DNA from: Pseudomonadota bacterium
GTDB lineage: Bacteria > Pseudomonadota > Gammaproteobacteria > Xanthomonadales > Xanthomonadaceae
Length of the DNA: 25,584 bases
Assembly: GCA_023386795.1 (NCBI GenBank)
Contig: JAEWJB010000064.1
Span: 1-25,584, forward strand
Reading direction: 5' to 3'
Shown: piece after piece, positions 16,443-23,915 of the stretch
Position numbering within the stretch: position 1 is the stretch's first letter
Layout of the letters: each line of letters starts with the position of its first letter
The notes under the pieces: generated by a model
The model's input: only the letters and a program-made list of their open reading frames with translations
Database searches by the model: none
What the model was told of the DNA's origin: nothing
Made by a program: the position numbers and the translations under genes

Positions 16443-17399
16443 ATGCCGATGTGCACGTCATCCTCACGCCCGCTCGCGCTGTTGCTGTTTTGCGCACCGC
16501 TGCTTGCCGCCGCGCAGGCGCCGGCCGCCGCGCCGGATATCACCCCGCCGGATATCGGCCCGCGTTCCAACTTCGCCGCGCAGGTGCTGCTGGATCGCGC
16601 GCACTTCTCGCCGGGCGAGATCGACGCGCTGGCCGGCTCGAACCAGCGCCGCGCGGTGGCTGGCTTCCAGCGCGCGCACGACCTCAAGGCCAGCGGCGAA
16701 CTCGACGAGGCCACCTGGCAGGCGTTGTCCAGCGACAAGGCGCCGATGCTGGCGGACTACACCTTGACCGACACCGACGTGGCCGGCCCCTATGCACCCT
16801 TGCCGAAGGAACCGGCCGACCAGGCCAAGCTGCCGGCGATGGGCTACCAGTCCATCGAGGAAGCCTTGGGCGAACGCTTCCATGCCAGCCCGGCGCTGCT
16901 GCGCGCACTCAACCCGCAGGCCGATTTCACCCGGGCCGGCACGGTGCTGCGCGTACCGGCCGTGGGCGGTGGCGCACCGCTGCCGAAGGCGGCGACGCTG
17001 GTGGTCGACAAGTCCGACTCGACCGTCTCGCTGCGCGATGCGCAGGGCAAGGTGTTCGCGCAGTTCCCCGCGTCCACCGGCAGCACGCACGACCCGCTGC
17101 CGATCGGGCGCTGGAAAATCCTCGGCCTGTCGCGCAACCCGCCGTTCCACTACAACCCCAAGCTGTTCTGGGACGCGAGCCGCAACGACAAGAAGGCGAC
17201 CCTGCCGCCGGGGCCGAACAACCCGGTCGGCCCGGTGTGGATCGACCTGTCCAAGCCGCACTACGGTATCCATGGCACGCCCGAACCGGGGCACGTGGGC
17301 AAGACCGAGTCGCATGGCTGCATCCGCCTGACCAATTGGGATGCCCTGACGGTGGCCGACGCGGTGGATGCCTCGGTGCCGGCCATCCTGCAGGAGTGA
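16443..17399 (+). CDS. L,D-transpeptidase with peptidoglycan-binding domain
   Basis: 318-residue periplasmic enzyme. A signal peptide (about residues 1-25, ending LLAAAQA) is followed by a PG_binding_1-type helical domain (about 45-97, SNQRRAVAGFQRAHDLKASGE) and a LysM-like stretch (about 135-180, ALGERFHASPALLRALNP and AGTVLRVP). The C-terminal YkuD catalytic domain has the active-site pattern HGTPEP...SHGCIRLTN, with His277, His291 and catalytic Cys293. These enzymes make 3-3 cross-links in peptidoglycan or attach proteins to it, and are not inhibited by most penicillins. AGGAG at 16430-16434, eight bases upstream, supports this ATG. The M23 peptidase gene starts four bases after the stop, so the pair forms one cell-wall unit. 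Confidence 0.93.
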   Translation: MPMCTSSSRPLALLLFCAPLLAAAQAPAAAPDITPPDIGPRSNFAAQVLLDRAHFSPGEIDALAGSNQRRAVAGFQRAHDLKASGELDEATWQALSSDKAPMLADYTLTDTDVAGPYAPLPKEPADQAKLPAMGYQSIEEALGERFHASPALLRALNPQADFTRAGTVLRVPAVGGGAPLPKAATLVVDKSDSTVSLRDAQGKVFAQFPASTGSTHDPLPIGRWKILGLSRNPPFHYNPKLFWDASRNDKKATLPPGPNNPVGPVWIDLSKPHYGIHGTPEPGHVGKTESHGCIRLTNWDALTVADAVDASVPAILQE

Positions 17400-17403
17400 G
17401 GCG

Positions 17404-18159
17404 ATGAAGACCTTGGCGCTGGTGGTGTGTGGCTTGCTGGTGGGTGCCGCGGGCTACTGGTGGCTCTACGGACCGGAGACGATATCCACCGGTGCCCAGA
17501 TCAACCAGGCGTTCGTGCAAGCGACCGGCGGCGCAACAGAGGCGTCCGTCGCCCCCGCGCCGGCCCCCGTGGCACCGGAGCGCATCGCCTTGCAGGAAAC
17601 GCCTGCGGGCCCGGCGCCGCCTGCCGTCGCGCCCGCGGCGGAAGCCAGCCATGTCGGCGTGGCGCCCGTGCCGGCGTCGACGCCGGCCCCCTCCCCCCTC
17701 GCCGGAAGTGCTCCGGCCGGCAATGGCCTGCTGCTGCCGGTACAGGGCATCACCCGTGCGGACCTGCATGACACCTTCACCGATGCGCGCAGCGAAGGCC
17801 GCGTACACGACGCCATCGACATCATGGCCGCCGCCGGCACGCCGGTATTGGCCGTGGCCGATGGCACGGTGGAGAAGTTGTTCGACAGCCAGCGTGGCGG
17901 GCTGACGATCTACCAGTTCGAGCCCAGCGGTCGCTATGCCTACTACTACGCGCACCTGCAGCGGTACGCCGACGGCCTGGCGGAGAAGCAGGCGATCCGC
18001 CGCGGGCAGGTGATCGGCTATGTCGGCAGCACCGGCAACGCCAGCCCGGAGGCGCCGCACCTGCATTTCGCGATCTTCAAGTTGGGCCCGGAGCGACACT
18101 GGTGGGAGGGCGAAGCGCTCAATCCCTACCCGGTGCTGCACGACGGCCAGGCGCTCTGA
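17404..18159 (+). CDS. M23 family peptidoglycan endopeptidase, membrane-anchored
   Basis: 251 residues. An N-terminal hydrophobic segment (about 4-22, ALVVCGLLVGAAGYWWLY) without a clear cleavage site suggests a membrane anchor. An Ala/Pro-rich spacer (about 45-105) would reach across the periplasm. The LytM/M23 zinc domain has HDAIDI (His135, Asp139), YYAHLQ (His184) and PHLHFAI (His219, His221), so all catalytic ligands are present and the enzyme should be active. M23 endopeptidases cut the peptide cross-links of peptidoglycan. Pairing with an L,D-transpeptidase four bases upstream suggests coordinated cutting and re-linking of the wall. GAGTGAGG before the ATG includes the upstream stop codon, so translation may be coupled. 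Confidence 0.92.
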   Translation: MKTLALVVCGLLVGAAGYWWLYGPETISTGAQINQAFVQATGGATEASVAPAPAPVAPERIALQETPAGPAPPAVAPAAEASHVGVAPVPASTPAPSPLAGSAPAGNGLLLPVQGITRADLHDTFTDARSEGRVHDAIDIMAAAGTPVLAVADGTVEKLFDSQRGGLTIYQFEPSGRYAYYYAHLQRYADGLAEKQAIRRGQVIGYVGSTGNASPEAPHLHFAIFKLGPERHWWEGEALNPYPVLHDGQAL

Positions 18160-18174
18160 GCGCAGCGCAAAACA

Positions 18175-18201
18175 AAAGGCCGGCGGATTCCGCCGGCCTT
18201 T
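18175..18201. terminator. bidirectional terminator between M23 peptidase and transketolase
   Basis: GGCCGGCGG-ATT-CCGCCGGCC is a nine-pair perfect stem with a three-base loop (18178-18198), flanked by an A-run on the left and TTT on the right. It can end the M23 transcript on the plus strand and, with the reverse-strand T-rich flank, the convergent transketolase transcript. Confidence 0.85.
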
Positions 18202-18223
18202 CGCCTCTGCAGGGACTGAAGGC

Positions 18224-20224
18224 TTACAGCGCCTTCGCCGCCGCCACCACGTGGTCCACGGTGATGGCGAAGTGCTTGTACAGCACTTCGGCCGGCGCCG
18301 AAGCGCCGAAGGTGTCGATGCCGACCACGTCACCGTCCAGGCCGACGTACTTGCGCCAGAAGCCGGTCACGCCCGCTTCCACCGCCACGCGCTTGCGCAC
18401 GGCGTTCGGCAGCACCGACTCGCGGTAGTCGCTGCTCTGGCGGTCGAACACGTCGGTGGACGGCATGGAGACCACGCGGGTCTTCAGGCCGGCAGCGTCG
18501 AGCTGCTTCTTGGCTTCCACGGCCAGCCCGACTTCCGAACCGGTGCCGATCAGGATCACGTCCGGCGTGCCGCCCTCGGCGTCGGCCAGGACGTAGCCGC
18601 CGCGTTCGATCTGCTTGACCTGTTCGTCGCTGCGCGGCTGGTGCGGCAGGTTCTGGCGACTGAACACCAGGCAGCTCGGGCCGTCGTTGCGGGTGATGGC
18701 CGCCTTCCAGCTCACCGCCGACTCGACGGCATCGCACGGGCGCCACACGTCGTTGTTGGGGATGTAGCGCAGCGAAGCCAGGTGCTCGACCGGCTGGTGG
18801 GTCGGGCCGTCTTCGCCCAGGCCGATCGAGTCGTGGGTGTAGACATGGATGGCGTGGGCCGGGATCAGCGCGCTCATGCGCACGCCATTGCGGGCGTAGT
18901 CGCTGAACACCAGGAAGGTGGCGTCGAACGGAATGAAGCCGCCGTGCAGCGCCAGGCCGTTGGCGATGGCGGTCATGCCGAACTCGCGCACGCCGTAGTA
19001 GACGTAGTTGGCGTTCGGGTCGGTGGTGGCGACCGACTTGCTGGCCTTCCACAGGGTCAGGTTCGAATGCGCCAGGTCCGCCGAACCGCCGACGATTTCC
19101 GGCAGCAGCGGGGCCAAGGCTTCGATGGTCAACTGCGAGGCCTTGCGCGAGGCAATGGTCTGGCCGTCGGCCTGGGCCTTGGCGATGAACGCGTCGGCCT
19201 GGGCGAGGAAGTCGGCCGGCAGTTCGCCGTGGTAGCGGCGCATCAGCTCGGCGGCTTCGGACGGGAAGGCCTTCTCGTAGGCTTCGAAGCCCTGCTGCCA
19301 CTGCGCCTGGTCGTGCTTGCCGGCGGCGACGTGGTTCCAGCCATCATAGATGGCCTGCGGGATCTCGAACGGGCCATACGGCCAGTCCAGCGCCTTGCGC
19401 GCGCCTTCCAGTTCTTCCTTGCCCAGCGCGGCGCCGTGCGAGGACTCCTTGCCGGCCTTGGTCGGGGCGCCGAAGCCGATGATGGTGCGGCAGCAGATCA
19501 GGGTCGGCTTGCCTTCCTCGGACAGGGCCTGCTCGATGGCGGCCTTGATGGCGTCCGGGTTGTGGCCGTCGATGTCGCGGATGACGTGCCAGCCGTAGGC
19601 CTCGAAGCGCTCGGGGGTGTTGTCGGTGAACCAGCCCTCGGTGTTGCCGTCGATGGAGATGTGGTTGTTGTCCCAGAAGCAGACCAGCTTGCCCAGGCCC
19701 CAGGTACCGGCGAGCGAAGCGGCTTCGTGCGAGACGCCTTCCATCAGGCAGCCATCGCCCATGAACACGAAGGTGCGGTGGTCGACGATGGCGTGGCCGT
19801 CGCGGTTGTAGCGCTGGGCGAGCAGCTTCTCGGCGAGCGCGAAGCCGACGGCGTTGGCGAAGCCCTGGCCGAGCGGACCGGTGGTGGTTTCCACGCCGGG
19901 GGTTTCGCTGCGCTCGGGGTGGCCGGCGGTCTTGCTGTGGAGCTGGCGGAAGTGCTTGAGCTCCTCGATCGGGAGGTCATAGCCGGTCAGGTGCAGCAGG
20001 GCGTACTGCAGCATGGAACCGTGGCCATTGGAGAGGATGAAGCGGTCGCGGTTGAACCACTTCGGGTCGACGGGGTTGTAGCGCAGGAAGTCGTTCCACA
20101 GCACTTCGGCGATGTCGGCCATGCCCATGGGCATGCCGGGGTGGCCGGACTTGGCGGTTTCGACGGCGTCGGCGGCGAGGAAGCGGATGGCGTTGGCCAG
20201 CTGGGGGCGGGTGGGCTGGGTCAT
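18224..20224 (-). CDS. tkt: transketolase
   Basis: 666-residue thiamine diphosphate enzyme that moves two-carbon ketol units between sugar phosphates in the non-oxidative pentose phosphate pathway. Full family length and motifs are seen: N-terminal RFLAADAVETAKSGHPGMPMG, the thiamine diphosphate motif beginning MGDGCLMEGVSHE and ending in WDNN, ETTTGPLGQGFANAVG, the transketolase signature GEDGPTHQPVEHLASLR and the C-terminal DTFGASAPAEVLYKHF. The ATG at 20224 gives the usual MTQPTRPQLANA start; there is no good ribosome binding site, and upstream in-frame starts run into repeat sequence. It is monocistronic, convergent with the cell-wall pair. The 5' flank carries a G-quadruplex motif and structured repeats. 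Confidence 0.97.
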   Translation of the reverse strand: MTQPTRPQLANAIRFLAADAVETAKSGHPGMPMGMADIAEVLWNDFLRYNPVDPKWFNRDRFILSNGHGSMLQYALLHLTGYDLPIEELKHFRQLHSKTAGHPERSETPGVETTTGPLGQGFANAVGFALAEKLLAQRYNRDGHAIVDHRTFVFMGDGCLMEGVSHEAASLAGTWGLGKLVCFWDNNHISIDGNTEGWFTDNTPERFEAYGWHVIRDIDGHNPDAIKAAIEQALSEEGKPTLICCRTIIGFGAPTKAGKESSHGAALGKEELEGARKALDWPYGPFEIPQAIYDGWNHVAAGKHDQAQWQQGFEAYEKAFPSEAAELMRRYHGELPADFLAQADAFIAKAQADGQTIASRKASQLTIEALAPLLPEIVGGSADLAHSNLTLWKASKSVATTDPNANYVYYGVREFGMTAIANGLALHGGFIPFDATFLVFSDYARNGVRMSALIPAHAIHVYTHDSIGLGEDGPTHQPVEHLASLRYIPNNDVWRPCDAVESAVSWKAAITRNDGPSCLVFSRQNLPHQPRSDEQVKQIERGGYVLADAEGGTPDVILIGTGSEVGLAVEAKKQLDAAGLKTRVVSMPSTDVFDRQSSDYRESVLPNAVRKRVAVEAGVTGFWRKYVGLDGDVVGIDTFGASAPAEVLYKHFAITVDHVVAAAKAL

Positions 20225-20282
20225 GGGGCGTCTTGGGAGCGGAAGGGACACCGCAAGGGGCGGCATGGGTATTGTCCCACAA

Positions 20283-20306
20283 GGGGGTGTGGGGGTTGGG
20301 GGTGGG
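20283..20306 (+). other. G-quadruplex motif upstream of transketolase
   Basis: Four G-runs of 5, 5, 5 and 3 with loops TGT, TT and T fit the canonical intramolecular quadruplex pattern. The G-rich strand is the template strand for transketolase, 59-82 bases before its start codon. Confidence 0.7.
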
Positions 20307-20400
20307 TTTTTTGCGGCCTGCGGCCGCTGGGGCTTTGGGCTCGTGGCAGCGTTGAGGGGGCTGGTCTTGCGATGTGGGTCGGCTCTCGATGATCTTGCAC

Positions 20401-20510
20401 GGCCTGCGGGGGCGGGGCCCTTTCGGGACACGCCGTGAACCCCTCCATGGGGGCTCGTAGGCGACATCCATGTCGCCTACGGTCCCGAAAGGGCCCCGCC
20501 CCCGCAGGCC
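20401..20510. repeat. long hairpin element 1
   Basis: Perfect 29-base inverted arms at 20401-20429 and 20482-20510. The 52-base interior holds a second perfect hairpin (11-pair stem, 20457-20480, GTAGGCGACAT/ATGTCGCCTAC around CC) and a GC-rich CCATGG palindrome (20446-20451). Read on the minus strand the order is arm, inner hairpin with core CATGGATG, 27-base tail, arm. Confidence 0.85.
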
Positions 20511-20594
20511 CGACACATTTCCGCAGCCGGACGACAAGAGCGAAGGCGCATCCCACACGCCCACACCGCCCGCGCCCCTCCCGCGCCCGCTCCC

Positions 20595-20618
20595 TGTAGG
20601 AGCGGCTTCAGCCGCGAC
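20595..20618 (+). repeat. REP-like palindrome, full copy
   Basis: TGTAGGA foot followed by the palindromic GCGGCTTCAGCCGC and then GAC. The same 21-base start recurs at 25555, and the core recurs inverted at 3815. It lies between the two long hairpin elements. Confidence 0.8.
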
Positions 20619-20673
20619 CGGAAGAATGAAAGCAAGGGGACATTTGAGAGATGAGAGAGGATGAGTCGAGGGC

Positions 20674-20693
20674 TTTGGCCTTTGCCTTTGCCT
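20674..20693 (+). repeat. short degenerate TTTGCC hexamer run
   Basis: About three tandem units (TTGGCC, TTTGCC, TTTGCC) within noncoding repeat sequence. Too short to suggest phase variation, as no gene follows directly. Confidence 0.5.
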
Positions 20694-20748
20694 TCCCCCA
20701 CCCACCCTCCCGCGCGCCCCAAACGAAGCGTGAAAGACAAAGCGCCTA

Positions 20749-20855
20749 GCGCCGGTCTGGCGGGTATGGGCGTCAGCGGGCCATGGATGGCCCGCGGCGG
20801 CGAATCGGACAGGACGTCTGCTGAGCCGTGACGCCCATGCCCGGCAGACCGGTGC
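20749..20855. repeat. long hairpin element 2
   Basis: 27-base inverted arms at 20749-20775 and 20829-20855, matching at 24 of 27 positions. Directly after the left arm is an inner perfect hairpin, GCGGGCCAT-GG-ATGGCCCGC (20776-20795), then a 33-base tail. The order (arm, inner hairpin with core CATGGATG, tail, arm) is the same as in element 1, in opposite orientation, although the stem sequences differ. Confidence 0.8.
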
Positions 20856-21091
20856 CCGCACCGTAAGACAACGCAACAAGCCGCACCCCCAGCGCGCCCT
20901 CATAAAAAAGCCACCACCACCGAACCCAACCACCGCGCAATCCCCCGTCCACCCCGTGGTGCGCCGCAGCAATCTCCGCCCGCAACCCGCCACCGCCGAA
21001 CGAAGCGGCAATCAAAAAAACCTCAACAGCTCCGAGCTTTTCGCGCCCCATACCGCATATATCCCATTCCGATATACGGATGCCCACGAGC

Positions 21092-21125
21092 TATAGCCAA
21101 GCTGAAGTTTGACAGCGCTATACAA
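21092..21125 (+). promoter_or_regulatory. LacI-type operator-like palindrome and possible -10 before the GH3 gene
   Basis: TTTGACAGCGCTATACAA (21108-21125) is an imperfect inverted repeat centred on AGCGCT, with six of nine half-site positions pairing. LacI family operators in xanthomonads share this GACAGCGCT-type centre. TATAGC at 21092-21097 could be the -10, which would place the operator just after the transcription start. No good -35 is seen, and no LacI regulator gene is in the window. Confidence 0.45.
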
Positions 21126-21179
21126 ATGCAGAAACGTAGCCGCCGCCGCCGTCGGCTCACCGCCCGACGGCCTACCCGT

Positions 21180-23816
21180 ATGGAGAATCGCATCTTGGAA
21201 AAGTTGCCTCGTCGCGCGCGCGCGCCGATGACCCGTCATCTGCTGGCCGCCGCTACTGCTGCCTCGCTGTTCCTGCTCGCCGCCTGCCACCGCGATGGCA
21301 ACAGCGAGGCCGAAAAGACCGCCGCCGCGGCGCCGGCCACGCCGGCCGCCGACCAGGCCGTCACCATCCACCCGGACCAGTGGCCCACGCCGAAGTGGCC
21401 GTTCGCCAACGATCCGGCGCTGGAAAAGCGCATCGATGACGTGATGGCGCAGATGAGCGTCGAGGAAAAGGTCGCCCAGACCATCCAGGGCGATATCGCC
21501 AGCATCACCCCCGACGACGTGCGCAAGTACCGCATCGGCTCCATCCTCGCCGGCGGCAGCTCCGACCCGGGTGGCAAGTACAACGCCAGCCCCGCCGAGT
21601 GGCTCAAGCTCGCCGATGCGTTCTACGAGGCGTCCATGGACACCTCCAAGGGCGGCCATGCGATCCCGATCATCTTCGGCATCGATGCCGTGCACGGCCA
21701 GAGCAACATCGTCGGCGCCACGTTGTTCCCGCACAACATCGGCCTGGGTGCGATGCGCAACCCCGAGCTGATCCGCAAGATCGGCGAGGTCACCGCGGCC
21801 GAAACGCGCGTCACCGGCATGGAGTGGACCTTCGCGCCCACCGTGGCGGTGCCGCAGGATGATCGCTGGGGACGCACCTACGAGGGCTACTCCGAATCGC
21901 CGCAGGTCGTGGCGAGCTACGCGGGCGAGATGGTCAAGGGCCTGCAGGGCGAACCCGGCCAGCCGGGCTTCCTCGACGGCCACCACGTCATTTCCTCGGT
22001 CAAGCACTACGTCGGCGACGGCGGCACCACCGATGGCAAGGACCAGGGCGATACCCAGGTCACCGAAGCGGAGCTGCGCGACATCCACGCGGCCGGTTAT
22101 CCGCCGGCCATCGAAGCCGGCGCGCAGGCGGTGATGGCTTCGTTCAACAGCTTCCACGGCGAGAAGATGCACGGCTACAGGGCCATGCTCACCGACGTGT
22201 TGAAGGACCGCATGAACTTCGGCGGTTTCGTCGTCGGCGACTGGAACGGCCACGGCCAGGTCAAGGGCTGCACCACCACCGATTGCCCGGCCGCGTTCAA
22301 CGCCGGCCTGGACATGGCGATGGCTTCGGACAGCTGGAAGGGCCTGTACGAGACCGAGCTGGCGGCGGTGAAATCCGGCAAAATCTCCCAGGAGCGCCTG
22401 GACGACGCGGTGCGCCGCATCCTGCGCGTCAAGATGCGCCTGGGCCTGTTCGAGGCCGGCAAGCCGTCGCAGCGCCCGCTGGGTGGCAAGTACGAGTTGC
22501 TCGGCTCGCCCGAGCACCGCGCCATCGCCCGCCAGGCGGTGCGCGAGTCGCTCGTGCTGCTGAAGAACAACGGCGGCACGCTGCCGCTTGATCCGCACAA
22601 GCGCATCCTGGTGGCCGGCGACGGCGCCAACGACATGGGCAAGCAGTCCGGCGGTTGGACGCTGAACTGGCAGGGCACCGGCACCCAGCGCGCCGACTAC
22701 CCGAACGGCAACACGATCTGGGAAGGGCTGAAGCAGCAGATCGATGCCGCCGGCGGCAAGGCCGAGCTGGCCATCGATGGTAAGTACAAGGCCAAGCCGG
22801 ACGTGGCCGTGGTGGTGTTCGGCGAAAATCCGTACGCTGAATTCCAGGGCGATATCGCCACGCTGCTCTACAAGCCGGGCGATGACAGCGACCTGGAGCT
22901 GCTGAAGAAGCTCAAGGCCGACGGAATCCCGGTGGTGGCGGTGTTCCTCAGCGGTCGCCCGCTGTGGATGAACCGCGAGATCAACACCGCCGACGCGTTC
23001 GTGGCCGCCTGGCTGCCGGGCTCGGAAGGCGGCGGCATCGCCGACGTCATCCTGCGCAAGGCCGATGGCAGCGTGCAGAACGACTTCAAGGGCAAGCTCA
23101 GCTTCTCCTGGCCGCGCACCGCGGTGCAGTTCCACAACAACGTGGGCCAGAAGGACTACGACCCGCAGTTCGCCTTCGGCTACGGCCTGACCTACGCCGA
23201 CAAGGGCGAGCAGGCCAAGCTGTCCGAGGAGTCGGGCGTGAGCGGTGACCAGTCCGCCGGCGGCGTGTACTTCAACCGCGGCAAGCCGGCCATCGGCCTG
23301 GCGATGCAGCTTTCCAGCGCCACCCAGGCCGACATGCCGGCCACCACCGTGCCGGTGGGCCTGTCCGACGGCAGCCTGAAGATGAGCGCGGTCGACCACA
23401 AGGCGCAGGAAGATGCGCGCCGACTGGTCTGGTCGGGCGCCTCGGACGCGCGCGTGCAGCTGGTGTCGGGCAAGGCGGTGGACCTGAGCCGCGAAACCAA
23501 CGGCGACATCGTGATGTACGTGACGCTGCGTCGCGACGCGGACATCGCCGCCCCGTTGTGGCTGGGCGTGGGCTGCGGGCAGGGCTGCGCCGGCCAGGTC
23601 GACATCGGCAAGACCGTCGGCAAGCTGCCGGCGGGCGAGTGGAAGATCGTCGGCGTGCCGCTGAAGTGCTTCCAGACCGCCGGCGCGGACATGTCCAAGC
23701 TGGTGCAGCTGCCGTACGTGGCCAGCGCGGCCAAGGCCGACGTCTCGTTCTCGCGCATCGCGCTGGGCCAGAGCCAGGCCGACGCGGTCGCGGTGGATTG
23801 CGCCACCACGAAGTAA
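21180..23816 (+). CDS. GH3 exo-1,4-beta-glucosidase, lipoprotein
   Basis: 878-residue family 3 glycoside hydrolase of the exo-beta-glucan glucohydrolase type, releasing glucose from the ends of cello-oligosaccharides or mixed beta-glucans. Lipobox LLAAC (Cys36) indicates membrane anchoring. The GH3 barrel begins at FANDPALEKRIDDVMAQMSV and includes GIDAVHG, SVKHYVGDGGT and the nucleophile in FVVGDWNGHG (Asp354). The second alpha/beta domain runs from VRESLVLLKNNGGTLPLD to GYGLTYADKG. About 190 residues follow (from SEESGVSGD), matching in position the ExoP-type C-terminal galactose-binding-like domain. Start uncertain: 21126 abuts the operator; ATG 21180 is used here; TTG 21195 has GGAG nine bases upstream; ATG 21228 gives the most typical short lipoprotein signal peptide. 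It is followed by a terminator, then a sugar symporter gene. Confidence 0.9.
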   Translation: MENRILEKLPRRARAPMTRHLLAAATAASLFLLAACHRDGNSEAEKTAAAAPATPAADQAVTIHPDQWPTPKWPFANDPALEKRIDDVMAQMSVEEKVAQTIQGDIASITPDDVRKYRIGSILAGGSSDPGGKYNASPAEWLKLADAFYEASMDTSKGGHAIPIIFGIDAVHGQSNIVGATLFPHNIGLGAMRNPELIRKIGEVTAAETRVTGMEWTFAPTVAVPQDDRWGRTYEGYSESPQVVASYAGEMVKGLQGEPGQPGFLDGHHVISSVKHYVGDGGTTDGKDQGDTQVTEAELRDIHAAGYPPAIEAGAQAVMASFNSFHGEKMHGYRAMLTDVLKDRMNFGGFVVGDWNGHGQVKGCTTTDCPAAFNAGLDMAMASDSWKGLYETELAAVKSGKISQERLDDAVRRILRVKMRLGLFEAGKPSQRPLGGKYELLGSPEHRAIARQAVRESLVLLKNNGGTLPLDPHKRILVAGDGANDMGKQSGGWTLNWQGTGTQRADYPNGNTIWEGLKQQIDAAGGKAELAIDGKYKAKPDVAVVVFGENPYAEFQGDIATLLYKPGDDSDLELLKKLKADGIPVVAVFLSGRPLWMNREINTADAFVAAWLPGSEGGGIADVILRKADGSVQNDFKGKLSFSWPRTAVQFHNNVGQKDYDPQFAFGYGLTYADKGEQAKLSEESGVSGDQSAGGVYFNRGKPAIGLAMQLSSATQADMPATTVPVGLSDGSLKMSAVDHKAQEDARRLVWSGASDARVQLVSGKAVDLSRETNGDIVMYVTLRRDADIAAPLWLGVGCGQGCAGQVDIGKTVGKLPAGEWKIVGVPLKCFQTAGADMSKLVQLPYVASAAKADVSFSRIALGQSQADAVAVDCATTK

Positions 23817-23824
23817 GCAACGCA

Positions 23825-23859
23825 ACGCGCGGCGGCCGGGGAGGCCGTCGCGCGTTTTT
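23825..23859 (+). terminator. intrinsic terminator after the GH3 gene
   Basis: 13-pair stem (23825-23837 with 23843-23855, one G-T pair), five-base loop GGGGA and a run of five T. It lies between the glucosidase and symporter genes, so the symporter may be made at a lower level or from its own promoter. Confidence 0.85.
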
Positions 23860-23915
23860 CCAAGCCATCAGCCGACGCAGCCACGTGCCGCGCGCGTCCG
23901 GCCGGGAGAAGTGAA

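Larger units (their letters stand above)
20225..21179. other. gene-free intergenic region between transketolase and GH3 glucosidase
   Basis: 955 bases with no convincing gene. It contains, in order, a G-quadruplex motif (20283-20306), a long hairpin element (20401-20510), a REP-like palindrome (20595-20618), a short TTTGCC hexamer run (20674-20693), a second hairpin element (20749-20855), a less GC-rich stretch with A-runs (20856-21060), and the GH3 promoter/operator area. Base composition and the lack of codon bias differ from flanking genes, so the central part looks like accumulated mobile repeat sequence. Confidence 0.7.

Noticed and set aside
20401..20510. Hairpin element 1 considered as an intrinsic terminator
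   Set aside because: No T-run follows on either strand, no gene ends nearby on either side, and the structure is much larger than a terminator.
20401..20855. Hairpin elements considered as integron attC sites
   Set aside because: No core-site boxes, no extrahelical-base asymmetry in the perfect arms, no integrase and no gene cassettes nearby.
20773..21087. 104-codon minus-strand open frame in the intergenic region
   Set aside because: Its third-position composition is not GC-biased like neighbouring genes, it runs into hairpin element 2, and the translation has no recognisable domain or good start site.
21109..21137. TTGACA at 21109 as a -35 for the GH3 gene
   Set aside because: No -10-like sequence lies 16-18 bases downstream; the match is better explained as part of the AGCGCT-centred palindrome.
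21012..23825. 937-codon open frame on the minus strand opposite the GH3 gene, and similar long frames opposite the decarboxylase, antiporters and transketolase
   Set aside because: They mirror real genes in GC-rich DNA, show low-complexity His/Arg/Ala/Gly-rich translations without any domain, and lack ribosome binding sites. The opposite strands carry full-length recognised proteins.
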